Source of the DNA: Albula goreensis | Taxonomy: Eukaryota > Chordata > Actinopteri > Albuliformes > Albulidae | Assembly: GCA_022829145.1 (NCBI GenBank) | Contig: CM040762.1 | Location: 26,411,436-26,475,435, forward strand | DNA length: 64,000 bases | Direction of reading: 5' to 3' | Shown here: positions 1 to 12,395 of the stretch, one piece after another | Position numbering within the stretch: position 1 is the first letter of the stretch | How the letters are laid out: each line of letters begins with the position of its first letter | Notes under the pieces: generated by a model | Told to the model about the DNA's origin: nothing | Seen by the model: the letters and a program-made list of their open reading frames with translations, nothing else | The model's database searches: none | Program-made: the position numbers and the translations under genes

Positions 1-272
1 GAATGCTTTGGCCTGGTGGGACAGACTGTGACTTCCCTGTTGCATTGCACCTGTTAAAGGTACTCTATTTTTGCTAAGGCCTCCGTGGTGTCAGGTTAGC
101 TGCAAGAGCAGCAGCCAGGTCGTAACAGCCATAATTAAGATTCACACTGGCCCTGTGCCAATTTCTGTTTAGTCTGTGCCTTAATTACATGGTCAGTGCT
201 ACAGAGTTATTTGGCTGATGGGCTGTGTTTTTGCAGTACAGACATTCTGCCAGAGGAGCAGCTCAAACATCA

Positions 273-540
273 AGTAGAACAGCAATTTGCATTTTTGTTT
301 TCCCTGCTGACATAACGGCTATGCGCACGGCTGTTAAAATCTGCAGGTATTACATCTATGTGCACACTTGTTTACCTTACAGGTACAGCAGCTATGTGCA
401 CACCAGTTTACTCTGCAGGTATAGCAGCTATATGCACACCAGTTTACTCTGCAGGCATAGCAGCTATGTGCACACCAGTTTACTCTGCAGGTATAGCATC
501 TATGTGCACGTCTACTTATCTTGTGGGTATAGAAGATATA
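273..540. repeat. 36-bp minisatellite, about 8 units
   Basis: Units begin at 273, 309, 345, 381, 417, 453, 489 and 525, exactly 36 bases apart. The four central units are nearly identical and share the core GCTATGTGCACACCAGTTTA. The outer ones at 273, 309 and 525 are diverged. Because 36 is a multiple of three, two frames stay open across the array (225-551 and 358-588). Those open frames are a consequence of the repeat and are not evidence of a gene. Confidence 0.85.
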
Positions 541-928
541 TATATTCCTGAAACTCCTACATTAGTACAGCTGTGTAATTCACCATAGTCTCCCAGGTGT
601 CCTACCAATGCACACTCTGAGCTGCCGTTCCATGTCCTTGGTTACAGTGTTCAGGATGCTGACACTCTTTCTGCGCTGCCCAGGTTCTCACCTGAGTAAG
701 TGCACAGGTGGGCCTGACCACTCATTGTGTTGGGCGTGTTTGTGAGGAGCTGAGAGTCACTCTCAAGCAGGAGTTGGGCTTTTTTAAGAGCAGCAGAGTT
801 ACTCAGTTAGCTGTGTGATTCATACCTTTGGCATCCCACCTCCCCCCTCCCCACTTATGTCCAACAATCACTCTTCCATATGTCCTCTGGTAATTCTTAC
901 TGCAACACACTCCCTCACGACTTTCACT

Positions 929-1016
929 GCCCCCCACACCCCATTACCCCCTCCCACACCCCATTGTACCCCACACACCCCATTACCCCCCTCCCCACAC
1001 CCCATTGTACCCCTCC
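929..1016. repeat. C-rich short minisatellite
   Basis: About four units of 20-22 bases built on CCCCACACCCCATT, with alternating endings ATTACC and ATTGTACC. The flanking sequence is also C-rich. No coding signal. Confidence 0.75.
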
Positions 1017-1019
1017 CTG

Positions 1020-1760
1020 CCAGTCTGCCAGCATATCCTCACATCTCTCCCCACTCACTCATGCCACAGTTGAATGCATGCCTGGTGTCTGACAGATTCA
1101 CTAGTTCAGTGCTGCATGCCATGGTGTGTGCAGCAGTCTGGTAGGGCTGCCCTGCTGTCCCTATCACTCTCAGACCGTCGCTGGGCTACAGCGGATACCA
1201 GCTTATCAGTAAATTGCCTACTTACATGGTAAAAATCATACATCCAGCAAGAAGATTTACATTCACAGGTGAATCAGCTTTTAAAAAATGTATATTAGGA
1301 AGCATTCAGTGACCTAGAGGGTATAAGGACTATAAATTGGCAAGTTTAGATAGGAAAACATTTTTTCCATTTAGTGTCTTTCTCCCTGATAACAGTGATG
1401 TGATCCTTAAATTTCTCTGGTAGAGAAAATAGTCCAAATCACCTGCAAATGCAGTATTGCTTTCACATTCATTGAACTCTTTGAAATATTGCATTTCATA
1501 TTTTTCTCACATTATTGCAAATTGTTATCAGTTGTATACTGTATTCAGTTCAGGCTTACTTTTTTTACTTTTATCTTTTGTGTTTTGATAGATCATCTAA
1601 CTTATGTATGTCCACTGCTTAGTATTGCACTATTCTTCCATTGTGTGCAGGACAATTTATATACCTAATGATATTCATTAAAGTGTATAAAGTTTTTTGA
1701 AAAAAAAAAAACAACTTTTGCTGTTGTATGTGTGCAATGGGTGGAGGTCCATAGTGGCAA
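1020..1760. other. No gene seen
   Basis: Unremarkable A+T-rich sequence with a short A-run at 1700-1711. Nothing resembling an exon or a known repeat was recognised. Confidence 0.5.
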
Positions 1761-1779
1761 GGACATAATCAGCCCAGCC

Positions 1780-3403
1780 TCACTGGGGAATGATAGTTCC
1801 CTCGATATCATCACTCTCTAGCAGCAACTCTTGGTCAGGCTGGTTGAAAGATTCGTCAAACTCGGGGGCGAGCTTGATCAGGTGGATGCTGGGTGACTTG
1901 GGCTTGCCCGCTCTGAGCAAAGTAATATCAGAAGTGAAACAGTACTGCTGTGGTTGCTGCAGAAACTTTATCTCTACTTCGCTGAAGTTTTCAGCTGAGG
2001 GGCTTCCCTCACTCACTTCCAATCGTTCACTAAGTTCCAACAGTAGAGGTGAGGCCACAGAACACCGACTTCCTTAATTCATCCTCTTCAACAATGGCAC
2101 AGGGTTGCTTCTAAGGCCACTGATCAGTGATTCCTAACAAGAACGGAGGGCCCCAATACCAGCGACCTTGTATTCCTAGTTCGGAATAACCTTATAGCGA
2201 AATGAGTCTGACAGCAACCATGTCAAGACCATGGTGGGGTCAGTCCACAGAGTAACCTGGCCGATGTGGAGTGAGAGCGCAGTCAGGAGGACCTTGGCTA
2301 ACTGTGCTCCCGTGAGTGCTGCACATAATTCCAATCGAGGGATTGACTGCTACTTCCTAGGCACAACCCTCACAGTGAGGAATGCCACTTCAACTTTACC
2401 CCTGAGATCTTCAGTTCTCAAGCATCGCAGAATACATGGATGTCCCTTGAGCAATTTGAGTCCATTTTTAGACTCCTGTAGTATCTGGGCAGGGCTGTCT
2501 CTTGAAAACCTGACAATTCCTGCTCCTACTTCTTCCAAAAGTGGAGTAGGTCTTCAGGTAGCCGTCTGTCCTCAGTATAAATACTGACCTGATGAAACAT
2601 CCTGCGGATGTCACTGCTGGTTGCCACTAAATGCTCTCTAAATCCTGCTGATACCTGGAGTTGCTGTAAGAGTCAACTACTAATAAAGCTTCTTCCAGTT
2701 TACGGTGAACCATTAGGATTTGAAGTTTGAATCTCTCTGTAGTTCAGTCTTCAAGTTAGCTGGGAGGACATTCAGTGCAATCTCCATCCATGAGAACTCT
2801 CTGGGACTTGGGTGTCTGGCACTGTGGGTGTGGGCCCCTTGTACATCCTCCAGTAGCTAGAAGGAGATGGGGAGCTCCTCCATCTGTTCCCCGAGCAGAT
2901 GAAGAGCGGGAGCCTATCCACATCTTGCTCTGAGGGCACAGCTGTTCCATAGGGAGGACTTGCTGTTCGCAGGACTGGAGTAGACCTGAATCCCTCCACT
3001 CTTTCCCCTGTCTTTCTCCGGTGAGGGGATGGCACCAGTGTGAAAACTGACCGTGGATGCTACTGCATTTGCACCCTGTCTTTTCCCTTTCTGAGGTGAT
3101 GGTGTGTACAGTCCAAGCCGATCCTCTACGTTCCTAATAGCAGAGCATCCTGATGATGATGGAGGGAGTTGATCTCCTGCCTCATTTCTTCCCTTTCCTC
3201 CCACTGGTCTCTTATTAGCCATTGTGGGGGGCAGACTGCCTTCTGACACGCACAACAGGCTGTTCCTCTCCATCACTACGCATCATGTTGATATGCAGTA
3301 AGACTTGCATCTGACTCGAAGGACCATGAAAGGAATGGTTGGCTCTGTTACCTTCACCCGTTGCACTAATTGCCATTTCAGAAAGTTGTGGATTTAGGCT
3401 CAC
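1780..3403 (-). pseudogene. BEL/Pao LTR-retrotransposon pol remnant (RT end, RNase H, linker)
   Basis: Reading the minus strand downward from about 2760, pieces in different frames follow the order of a BEL/Pao polyprotein. A reverse-transcriptase piece with SDIRRMFHQ lies near 2600. An RNase H block follows at about 2500-2200, with LRTEDLRGKVEVAFLT, then LCAALTGAQLAKVL, then a WTDPTMVLTWL-type motif. The linker that normally precedes the integrase lies at 2058-1780 (IKLAPEFDE). The integrase is missing at the low-coordinate end. The frames are broken by several shifts and stops, so the copy is dead. The stretch 2760-3403 is open in parts (for example the serine/proline-rich 2914-3276) and may be the gag or N-terminal pol region, but I do not recognise it. 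No LTRs were found. The identification rests on motif order remembered from the family. Confidence 0.6.
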
Positions 3404-3419
3404 TGAAGGATATCCGGTA

Positions 3420-4310
3420 AGAGAAAAATGAATGTTGGAGGAACTTTAATGTATCTTCGTCACCACGGCTTAGTCCACACATACAAGCTGTAACTTCACA
3501 AAGTGGAATTGTGGTTCTGAAAATAAAACAAAAACTAGAGCTAAATGTACGTGCAGCAACAGCAAAATACATAAATAGAGACACATTTCAGCTGTAACAT
3601 AAATAAAACTATTAACTGATGAGACTGGTACTTGTTGGTACTAGCATGTTTAGCTACAGTGTTCAGAGCAAACAAAAATTCCTGATCTCAGTTACAGCTT
3701 GGAATATGCAACTCTTCTAATAAACAGAGAAAAAGTATTACTGGAGTGACACTGCACTTGAGCAGACTCCCGCTTCACTGAGCATTACCCGCAGAACATA
3801 AGATGGTGCCAATGACATGTGCTGTAATTTCTAGCATTATGGATTCTGTTGTTTAAATTGTAGTTTAAACAATATTTAGAATGTAAATTACAGGTTCTGC
3901 ACAGTATACAAACAGCAGTAAGATTGCTGATACTGTAACAGAATAATATATGTTAATTACACATATTATAAATGAGTTCAAATAAGTAGCAACTAACAAT
4001 ACTAAAACTAGTGATAGCATAACCCATTTTAATACATTCATTAACAGCATTCATTCCCCAACCGCTAAAGCAATATGGCACTTACAGTTTTCATGTATGC
4101 ACAGCACTTTGGAATCTTAACAGCAAGTTAATAAGAAAACCACTTCTTAGCTAATAGGTGCATTGAAGCTTGCCATGATGCTAACTAGCTAAAATGGGAA
4201 CGAATGGGTGGGACATTCACTATGCGTTCAAGCCTGGAGAGAACCTTATAACTGTTGATTTACAACTGAGATAACATATCAGAAACAAATAAAAGGTTGA
4301 ACAATGAATA
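3420..4310. other. No gene seen
   Basis: A+T-rich sequence with no convincing open frame, splice pattern or recognisable repeat. Confidence 0.5.
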
Positions 4311-4317
4311 GGAGGCT

Positions 4318-4590
4318 TCGCGATTTTAACACAGGGTGCTTGCGGATGCACAAACTGAGTATATGGTGACTTTGTCATCCTCTGACAAAATTAGAAGTAT
4401 TTCATTGGTGGAAAGTTTGCAGTGTTTAAAGCACAGAGATTGGTTGTCACATGAATCAGAAGAGTCACTTGCCTATGACTCCTCTCCTCCTGGAGTCAGA
4501 TGGAAACAGTTGCTAGTGGGAAATATACAGGTTTAGTTGTTCACTTCAGGTTGAAAAGGGGGAAACAACTGGGGGAGAAAAATAAAATCG
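4318..4590 (+). repeat. SINE-like interspersed repeat, decayed copy
   Basis: This stretch matches 17095-17350 along its length. The shared order is a CTTGCGG...CACAAACTGA box, a CATCCTCTGACA or TTCCTCCGACAT box, a GAAGAGTCAC...CTCTCCTCC box, and a G/A-rich end (GAAAAGGGGG or GAAAAAAGGGG). CpG sites of the other copy appear here as TG or CA, which is what decay of methylated DNA gives. It is probably a short non-autonomous retroelement, but the class is not established. Confidence 0.55.
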
Positions 4591-5512
4591 AAAAAAATCC
4601 TTTTTACGACAATTGAATGTATGTGGGTAGCATGTGTAACAGCCTGCTCCTTCACATGCATCCTGCTGTGTTCTACCCGCAGCCTCTCCCTGGGTTACCA
4701 GGAACCATCACCTCACAAATCACTCCTTTTATGCATAAGAAAGGACTGCTCAGTGACTCAACAATTTGTTAGTCTCAACACCTGAAATCATTTTTACATG
4801 AAATTGTTATATAATTTCAATGTGAAAAGTAGGAAGTTAAGGCAGTCATAGAGGCTAAGCTGAAAGCTGAATTTTGTGTAAAGTGTTTAGCAAAACATTG
4901 CTTTTCATTTTCCAATAGGTGAGAAAACAATGAGAATCCATCTTTAGTTCAGCAAAAAGGAGTTTGAATGGTTGTGTGAATGTGGTTTTCATCTGCAACT
5001 ATGAAACTCACCTCACTGTACTGCTTCAGGATCCATCCTCCTTCAGGATCCTACAGATGACAGAAACAGAGACAGGGGTCTGTGAGGACCTTGGCTGCAT
5101 TATTCAGGTCCCCCTGAAATTGCAGCACCATATGACATGAATTGGAATTAAAGTTTGAGCCATTACAGTCAAAGTGTTTTTTCGCAGAAATAATCAAATT
5201 ATTGATACATGAGTTTCAACATTTGATAGCCATGTCCATAGTAACTAGTCCAATGTAAAAAAGGTAGCCTTTATTGATATTGCACAGAGAATGTCCTGCT
5301 AAGTGGGTTTGGCTGGGGTTTATGTGGATATGGTCACCTCAGCATGTTTCCTATGCTTGCAGACGGTAAATATGTCTGCTGGGACAGACTCCAGTCAGGG
5401 TGCAGAATGTGATGCATCCTGACTGTTATTTTTGGCCTGAGATTGGATGGGTGCTCCCATTAGACCCTGCTCCACCTGGTCAATATAGACACAGAGCACA
5501 ACCCGGGTGTGA

Positions 5513-5556
5513 GTGTGTCAGAGAGACAGGGGTGTGTGTGAGAGAGACAGGGATGT

Positions 5557-5619
<63 letters not shown>

Positions 5620-5628
5620 GAGTGTGTT

Positions 5629-5690
<62 letters not shown>

Positions 5691-5715
5691 CGCGTGTGTG
5701 CGTGTACACGTGTGT
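5513..5715. repeat. Compound GT/GA microsatellite
   Basis: A (TG)n run ends at about 5580, followed by (GA)n to about 5617 and a longer (TG)n to about 5690. The tracts give artefactual open frames of CV, RE or TH repeats on both strands. More GT-rich sequence continues at 5845-6070. Confidence 0.95.
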
Positions 5716-5844
5716 TGCTGTGGAACTATAAATAACCACCTGCCCTCTCTGCGATGCTGCTCCACCCTGCTCAGTCACTCCCAGCACAGCCTGCACTGCC
5801 AAAACCAGATCCCTTCTATTCCTGCAGCAGGGCACAGCATATGT

Positions 5845-6070
5845 GTGCAGGGTGTGTCTGTGTGTGTGCATGCAGTGTGGGGTGTTTGTGTGTGATGTGT
5901 GTGTGTGCAGTATGGTGTGAGTGGGAGGGGTGGGTTGGGGGTGGGGAGGGGTAAAACACACATTAAACCTGCAGCAGGTTGTGTGTGTGTGTGTGAGTGT
6001 GGGGTGTATATGTGTGGGGTGTGTGTATGTGCAGGGTGTGTGGGTGTGTGTGTGTATGTGTGTGTGGTAT
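5845..6070. repeat. Interrupted GT-rich simple sequence
   Basis: Repeated TGTGTG runs are broken by GCAGGGTG and GGGGTG words. It probably grew out of the same microsatellite expansion as the tract to its left. Confidence 0.8.
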
Positions 6071-6284
6071 AGCTATTTCAGTATCCTCAGCCACTTCTCT
6101 GTACCTATGGCTGAAGTAGTGCCATCATTTGTCTTTCTGATGACATACTCAAGCTTCTCTGGGTGTAAATTTCCACTGAAAGGTGCTGTAACCCTGTCCT
6201 GGTGTGTCATTCTGCTAAGTTACACATTTCCTATGACACTAAGCTCTGCCCTTCAATGCCTTTCCTGTGGGAAATGAATCAGTA

Positions 6285-7590
6285 CTGTGTGAGAGGCTGT
6301 GTGCGGGAAGCCACTGTGTGAGAGGATGTGTGAGAGGGTGTGTGTGGGAGGCCACTGTGTGAGAGGCTGTGTGCGGGAAGCCACTGTGTGAGAGGATGTG
6401 TGAGAGGGCGTGTGTGGGAGGCCACTGTGTGAGAGGATGTGTGAGAGGGCATGTGTGGGAGGCCACTGTGTGAGAGGGTGTGTGTGGGAGGTTGTGTGTG
6501 GGAGGCCACTGTGTGAGAGGATGTGTGAGAGGGCGTGTGTGGGAGGTTGTCTGAGAGGTCGCTGTGTTAGAGGGTGTGTGTGGGAGGTTGTGTGTGGGAG
6601 GCCACTGTGTAAGAGGGTGTGTGAGAGGGCATGTGTGAGAGGCTGTGTGTGGGAGGCCACTGTGTGAGAGGGTGTGTGTGGGAGGTTGTGTGTGGGAGGC
6701 CACTGCGTGAGAGGGTGTTTGAGAAGGCATGTGTGGTAGGTTGTGTGCGGGAGGCCACTGCGTGAGAGGGTGTGTGAGAAGGCGTGTGTGAGAGGCTGTG
6801 TGTGGGAGGCCACTGTGTGAGAGGGTGTGTGGGAGGTTGTGTGTGGGAGGCCACTGCGTGAGAGGGTGTGTGAGAAGGCGTGTGTGAGAGGCTGTGTGTG
6901 GGAGGCCACTGTGTGAGAGGGTGTGTGTGGGAGGTTGTGTGTGGGAGGCCACTGCGTGAGAGGGTGTTTGAGAAGGCATTTGTGGTAGGTTGTGTGCGGG
7001 AGGCCACTGTGTGAGAGGGTGTGTGAGAGGGCGTGTGTGGGAGGCCACTGTGTGAGAGGGTGTGTGAGAAGGCGTGTGTGAGAGGCTGTGTGTGGGAGGC
7101 CACTGCGTGAGAGGGTGTGTGAGAGGGAGTGTGTGGGAAGTTGTGTGTGGGAGGTTGTGTACGGGAGGCCACTGCGTGAGAGGGTGTGTGAGAAGGCATG
7201 TGTGAGAGGCTGTGTGTGGGAGGCCACTGTGTGAGAGGGTGTGTGAGAAGGCGTGTGTGGGAGGTTGTGTGCGGGAGGCCACTGCATGAGAGGGTGTGTG
7301 AGAGGGAGTGTGTGGGAGGCCACTGTGTGAGAGGGTGTGTGAGAAGGCGTGTGTGAGAGGCTGTGTGTGGGAGGCCACTGTGTGAGAGGGCGTGTGTGGG
7401 AGGCCACTGCGTGAGAGTATGTGTGAGAGGATGTGTGTGGGAGGCCACTGCGTGAGAGGGTGTGTGAGACGGTGTGTGTGGGAGGTTATGTGTGGGAGGC
7501 CACTCTGTGAGAGGCTGTGTGAGAGGCCGCTGTTTTGAGAGGCCGTTGTGTGAGAGACTGTGTGTGAGAGGCTGTGCGTGAGAGAGAGGC
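6285..7590. repeat. 1.3-kb GT-rich minisatellite, mosaic units
   Basis: The core GGGAGGCCACTGTGTGAGAG recurs several dozen times. It is joined by short linkers of the types GGTGTGTG, AGGGCGTGTG and GGTTGTGTG, so total unit length varies. The array has no stop codon over more than 1 kb in several minus-strand frames (for example 6253-7407 and 6239-7378), giving PLTHPLTQWPPTH-type polypeptides. The three frames read similar words because the units vary in length modulo three. There is no start context, splice signal or family match that would make it a gene. Confidence 0.95.
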
Positions 7591-7599
7591 TGGATCTGT

Positions 7600-8515
7600 C
7601 ATGCCAGGAGATAAAGTATTAGGAACTGATCATTTTCCATTTAGTTTTGCTCCGAAAAAAAACTGTTTAATACTGTCTGTGTTCCTGCATTCTGCCTGCA
7701 AAGGTTAATGAAATAACATAATTAAATGTACAAAGGTACTGTTATGACATCAGAATGGCCTGTAAGCTAAAAAAAGTGACAGTATTGTCATAGCAATAGT
7801 AAACAAATGCCTGATTGCCAAACACCTTTAAAATATTAGCTATGTGCCTTATAGAAAGGTGCTTTCTGTGGTGAAAGCCAGTCCAAAGCTTGTGAAGCAG
7901 AATCCAGCTCCTGAAAAATACATTTTTCATTGTAAAGGAGAAACTGCCCCTTGACTTTCATTAGCCAGGATTTAAGACCACAAAGTGCAACTATTCTCAC
8001 TTAGGTCTGCATCAGACTGCTTTCAATGGCTGTGAATTGCTTTATCTGCCATTTGTCTTGGCATTTGCCATTTCTTTCAGGCAAAGGGTTTGTACATCAT
8101 TCCAAAGTGCAAGGTTTCTCAGGGAGATTTTTTCCTTTTAAAGAGTGCAACAGCATCTAGGGGTTTGTGCAGTGAGGAATTAATGTAGTCCGTAAGTTGG
8201 TTAACTATATGATCATGGCAACTCATTGTATGTCTAAATCGTATGTCTAAAATGTTGGAATCTGAGTCCATATAACAGTCTAATGGTAAGTTTAAAGTAA
8301 TGAGCTAATTTCTGATAAGAAAATACTTGAGAAAATATTACTTATACTTAATGAAATGACCAATAATTCTGTTACAGAATGAAAATTCAATCACTACACC
8401 TGTAGGAATTATTTAACAAATTAATAGCTTGTTAACAGAGTGAAGTAAATGGAGACTCATGAAACTAATGATGATAGTAATGAATGATGACTTGTTTTAA
8501 GGTGGTAATTACATC
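7600..8515. other. No gene seen
   Basis: A+T-rich intronic or intergenic-like sequence with no supported feature. CAVIN1 exon 1 is not in the window, so this probably lies in the CAVIN1 intron. Confidence 0.5.
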
Positions 8516-8519
8516 AAAT

Positions 8520-8960
8520 GAGCAGTGTGTGAGGTCAGTGTATGAGTTCAGTGTGTGAGTCTGTGTGAGCCCAGTGTACGAGCTCAATGCATGAGCTCAA
8601 TGTGAGCAGTGTGTGAGCTCAGTGTGTGAGGTCAATGTGATCTCAGTGGGCATGGTCAGTGTCAGCTGTGTGTTAGGTCAGTGTGGGAGGTCAGTGTGAG
8701 CAATGTGTGAGGTGAGTGTGATCTCGATGTGAGCTTAGTGTGTGAGGTGAGTGTGAAGTCAGTGTGAACAGTGTGTGAGGTCAGTGTGAGCAGTGTGTAA
8801 GTTCAGTGTGGGAGGTCAGTGTGAGCAATGTGTGAGGTGAGTGTGATCTCAATGTGAGCTCAGTGGGTGAAGTCAGTGTGAAGTCAGTGTGAGCAGTGTG
8901 TGAAGTCAGTGCGAAGTCAGTGTGAGCAGTGTGTGAGGTCAGTGTGATCCCAGTGTTAGC
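8520..8960. repeat. Second GT-rich minisatellite (GTCAGTGTGA family)
   Basis: Repeated words GTCAGTGTGAGCAGTGTGTG, GTGTGAGGTCAGTGTG and GTGATCTCAATGTGAGC form irregular units of about 20-40 bases. The sequence differs from the 6.3-kb array. Confidence 0.9.
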
Positions 8961-9639
8961 TCATCACTCCCACAGCAGCAGTGTGGATGCTGCTGTGTCT
9001 CTCTCTTGTTGCAAGGTCTGTTTTATAAGTGAGTGAACCCTGTGGCACATTTTCAGGGGCTGGCAGAGAGGGGAGGTGACCCTCACAAATGCTGGGTCTA
9101 TAAACACACGTCTCTTACAGGAGCAACAGCGTATTTCCACAGTGGAGAGAGCACTCTGTCAGCGGAAAATCAAACAAGCTTTCTAATGGATTATGTCCTA
9201 ATGGACTTTCCATTTTTATCTTGTGTTGGTATAAAGACTTGATTTAAACTGCACCCACTCTAAACCCCTTTCCACATGCAGGCTGGTTTGTCATGGCTCG
9301 GATAATACACAAGCAGAAATTGCTCAGCAACCATGAACTGAATGATTTTACTGCCAGACTGTAGAGCTTCAGTGCTGCAGTTCTGTCAATGCTGGATTTC
9401 ATATCTTGGCTTTGCATCAAGGTAGGGTGTAAATAATTCAACAAGTTAGGACTTACCAGAATGTTCATGCTATTGCGCCCTCATGTGGTGAACCTTTTGC
9501 AAGAAAATTTAATGAGATTTAATAGTATATAACAGAATTATCCAAAGTAGTCAGCGTGTGTTTTTTAGGAGGACGCCCAGCTTTGCAAACCATCTTAGGC
9601 GTTCTTAGAACATGCAACAATACAACTCAAACCATGCTT

Positions 9640-9790
9640 CTGGGATTACATTTGATCTTTAAAAAAGCTTTTGACATGGTGTCACATGAGACGCATAGTT
9701 AAAATGAAACTGGTGGGAATTACAGAGGCTGTACAGAGTAGGTTGGTAACTGGCTAATGGGTAGAACACAGTGAATAAGGAGGGAAAGTA
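9640..9790 (+). mobile_element. Small LINE reverse-transcriptase scrap (CR1-like)
   Basis: The plus strand reads a degenerate KKAFDMVSHE motif at 9668-9700, followed by VGNWLMGR at about 9745. This is the spacing of the CR1/L2 reverse-transcriptase block in which the catalytic aspartate lies in AFDxVxH. Frames are broken and the flanks are lost. Confidence 0.5.
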
Positions 9791-9949
9791 TATGTACAGT
9801 GATGTATTTCAAATCCAGGTATACCTGTATATTTATATGGTACTGCAATTTTATTGTTTATTTCAGAAGTGCAGAAAAATGACTGTGAAAAGAAGGCATT
9901 TTCTCTTAATTTATTTCATTTTTTATTTGCTATACTATTATCTTGACGG

Positions 9950-10205
9950 AAGTGGTTCAGTGATCAGGACCCAGCTTGCATGTTCTAGCCATGTGTACAT
10001 GGGTTGTCTCCAGGCTGTCCAGTTTCCTGGCACATTCCAAAGATATGCAGGTTAGGGGGATTGTACCTGCCAAGTTGCCCATAGGTATGAGTGTGTGTGT
10101 GAGTGAGTGAGTGTGTAAGTGAGTGTTTGTCTGTCCGGCCCTGTGATGGTTAGGTGACCTGTCCAATGTCTCCCTGTCTTTTGTATAGTGTATGCTGGGA
10201 AAAAA
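9950..10205. repeat. Common fish interspersed repeat, decayed
   Basis: The word order (GCATGTTCT, CATGGGTT.CTCC, TTCCAAAGATATGCAGGTTAGG, a GTGTGTGAGTGAG stretch, CCCTGTGATGG, GTATGCTGGGA) is one I know as a widespread repeat in fish genomes. The class was not determined from this copy. Confidence 0.5.
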
Positions 10206-10209
10206 TAGA

Positions 10210-12040
10210 TAAACATAGATTCTTAATATGATTATATTGGTAACACTGAAACGGAATACTTTTTTCCTCTGCTTTTACAGAAAAATGTCCTGAGGTGTAA
10301 AAAAATCTTGTTTTGTGTAAAAAAGAGTAACAAATTGTTTGTCATATTGATCACTTATAATGAAAATAATTATAACCATCAAAAATGTGTAAATGATGGG
10401 CCTAATGGCTGGGGTGGCAGCCAGCAGGAGGTGCTGTAGAGAGGAGCCTGTGTGTCTGAAACCACTAAGCCCTTGGCTCAAGTGAACTGGCACACAGTTC
10501 GGTATTTATAGGTACAGCCAGACCAAGCGCACGCAAGAGCAAGCGCACCCACATTCCCATGTTGCCCTGCCCTTCTCAGTAAAGCACTATTATTTTGCCG
10601 CTCTGTCGCCTGGGTGACAGAACTCTGTGTGCATCCGTTGCTGCTGGCCATGTGCCAAATGCCCCCGGCAGAATGCAGGGCAGAGAGAGGCAGGCCAGCC
10701 TGAAATAACCCACACATTGGCCAGGAGTGCCAGCCCACAGCACCACATAAGGAAGAGGAGCCCAGTTTACAACAAGCTACACTGCAGGGGGTGGAGGGGT
10801 GGGCATGGGGAGCCTGGAATAACAAGGTGCTGCTTGTGGGTAAGAGTGGTGGACTGGTCATTTAGTAACACCCAATAAGTTCATTTCATAGGGCAGGTTT
10901 AAGGACTGTTTCACTTGACATTTTTATAAAAAAGGAAAGTCTCTCCATATGTGCACAGGTCAGGCTGACACTGCACATGTGAGCCAGACCCCTTGTTTAT
11001 GCACACAAACACTAGATACAGGCAGGGTAGAAAGTAATCCCCCATAAATATCACAATCAATATCTCTTCTATTGTAAAAAAATGGTCTATTTTCATTACT
11101 TTCACACTCTACAGCAAACAGCAGCTTGTGAGTAACTTGACTGTACGGTAATGTAAACAGTTAAAAGTGAAAATGGAGTTGGCCTTGCCTGATGTCAAGA
11201 GTAAAGCGTCGTTCCTGTGACTCTTCTGTGACTTGCGTTGAAACCTGTGAAACGATAGCTTCATTACTCCTGTCATTATGCTGGCTTCCCCCCTCTTTCA
11301 TATGAGATAATACAATGTGCACATGTCTGTAAATGTTTTTTGAGTAAATCATTTGAAAAATAAACTACTGTACATGGTGATTTAGGTTTTCAGATTAAAT
11401 ATCATTAAATAGACAATTCAGTTCATTACTTTAAGTTTGATTCTCAAAGTGCAGATGCATTATGGAAGTGTTATGGCCAGAGATGTTATCTTATAAAAAC
11501 ATTTCCACTGCAGCTTTGGGGTCAACCAACAGTTGAATGTGTACTGAGCTCATCGGATGTGTAAAATTGCTTGTCAATCATAACATTGGGAGGCTGAAAA
11601 CCTTTGTCATATGTATATACTGTATGTATTGTGGCTCTGGGAGAGGTGGAAGAGGGAGCAAGCTCCTCTGCTCCTCCCACTGGACTGCGGTCAGTTCCTC
11701 TTCCCCCCCTCAGCCTGGAGAGAATACTGAAACAGCAGTGGCCTCACTAACTTGCTGGTCCACCTGAGGGTGATTACTAACCAATCAGGTGGGTGTGCAC
11801 ACTTGCCTTCATTTAGGCCTTATTTAAATCTTGAAAGAAGGGTTTTTGTTTAGATTTTTGATGATATTTGTAAGCGTGGATGTGGTTTTGAAGGATGTAT
11901 TGTTTTGTTGTCTTTTCTGTTACTCGAAAAGGTGAACTTAGTTAATTCAATTTTTTTGTAAAGCTTTTTACAAGTGGCTATACAAATACTTCTGAAAATG
12001 GTGAAACAATTGAAGCAATTGCTTGGAAAATGTTTAGAAT
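10210..12040. other. No gene seen
   Basis: No exon-like sequence. The 127-codon minus frame at 10478-10861 has low-complexity composition and no recognisable domain. Within the CAVIN1 intron by position. Confidence 0.45.
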
Positions 12041-12043
12041 GTT

Positions 12044-12220
12044 TCGGCTTGGGTCTAGGATTTAAGGATATAGCTTGACTATGACCCCCCCCCAGGACTT
12101 TCACCCAGGTGAATACTCACAATTTTTACTAAACACAAAATTTTTACTAAATTTTATTGAATGGTCACAAGTTTGAAAAGCAATGAAACCAACTACGCAG
12201 AGAATGAGGGAGGCAAAATT
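12044..12220. repeat. Fragment shared with the 62.7-kb element
   Basis: The words GTCTAGGATTTAAGG, ATAGCTTGACTATG and GCAATGAAACCAACTACGCA occur here and again, in the same order, at 62840-63110. This is therefore an internal fragment of the same transposon family, without its ends. Confidence 0.7.
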
Positions 12221-12395
12221 GACACTGTAACACTGTTTTCCCATTGGACTGTTGAAAATGAATGTTCAAAATTAGTTTAATGGGAAAATACTGTTTCTGC
12301 CTGAAACCTACTAGATGGTGACACTTTTTCCAGTACTCAGGTTGAGAGCTGAAACCTGGCCCCTTGGTCAGAACATTCCTCAGACATTCTGAGAA

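Noticed and set aside
273-540. Regularly spaced repeats considered as a CRISPR array
   Set aside because: The units are contiguous tandem copies without unique spacers, and the window is vertebrate DNA.
1780-2058. Minus-strand frame first considered as a host gene exon or processed pseudogene
   Set aside because: Adjacent frames carry RNase H motifs of BEL/Pao pol in the expected order, so it is the linker region of that retroelement.
5518-5961. Frames rich in Val-Cys, Arg-Glu or Thr-His on both strands
   Set aside because: Direct translations of (GT)n and (GA)n microsatellites.
6239-7448. Three long overlapping minus-strand frames of 293-384 codons
   Set aside because: They are translations of one GT-rich minisatellite. 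Different frames give the same His/Pro/Thr words, and there is no domain, start context or splice pattern.
10478-10861. 127-codon minus-strand frame
   Set aside because: Biased composition, no domain, no splice context, and the opposite strand is open as well.
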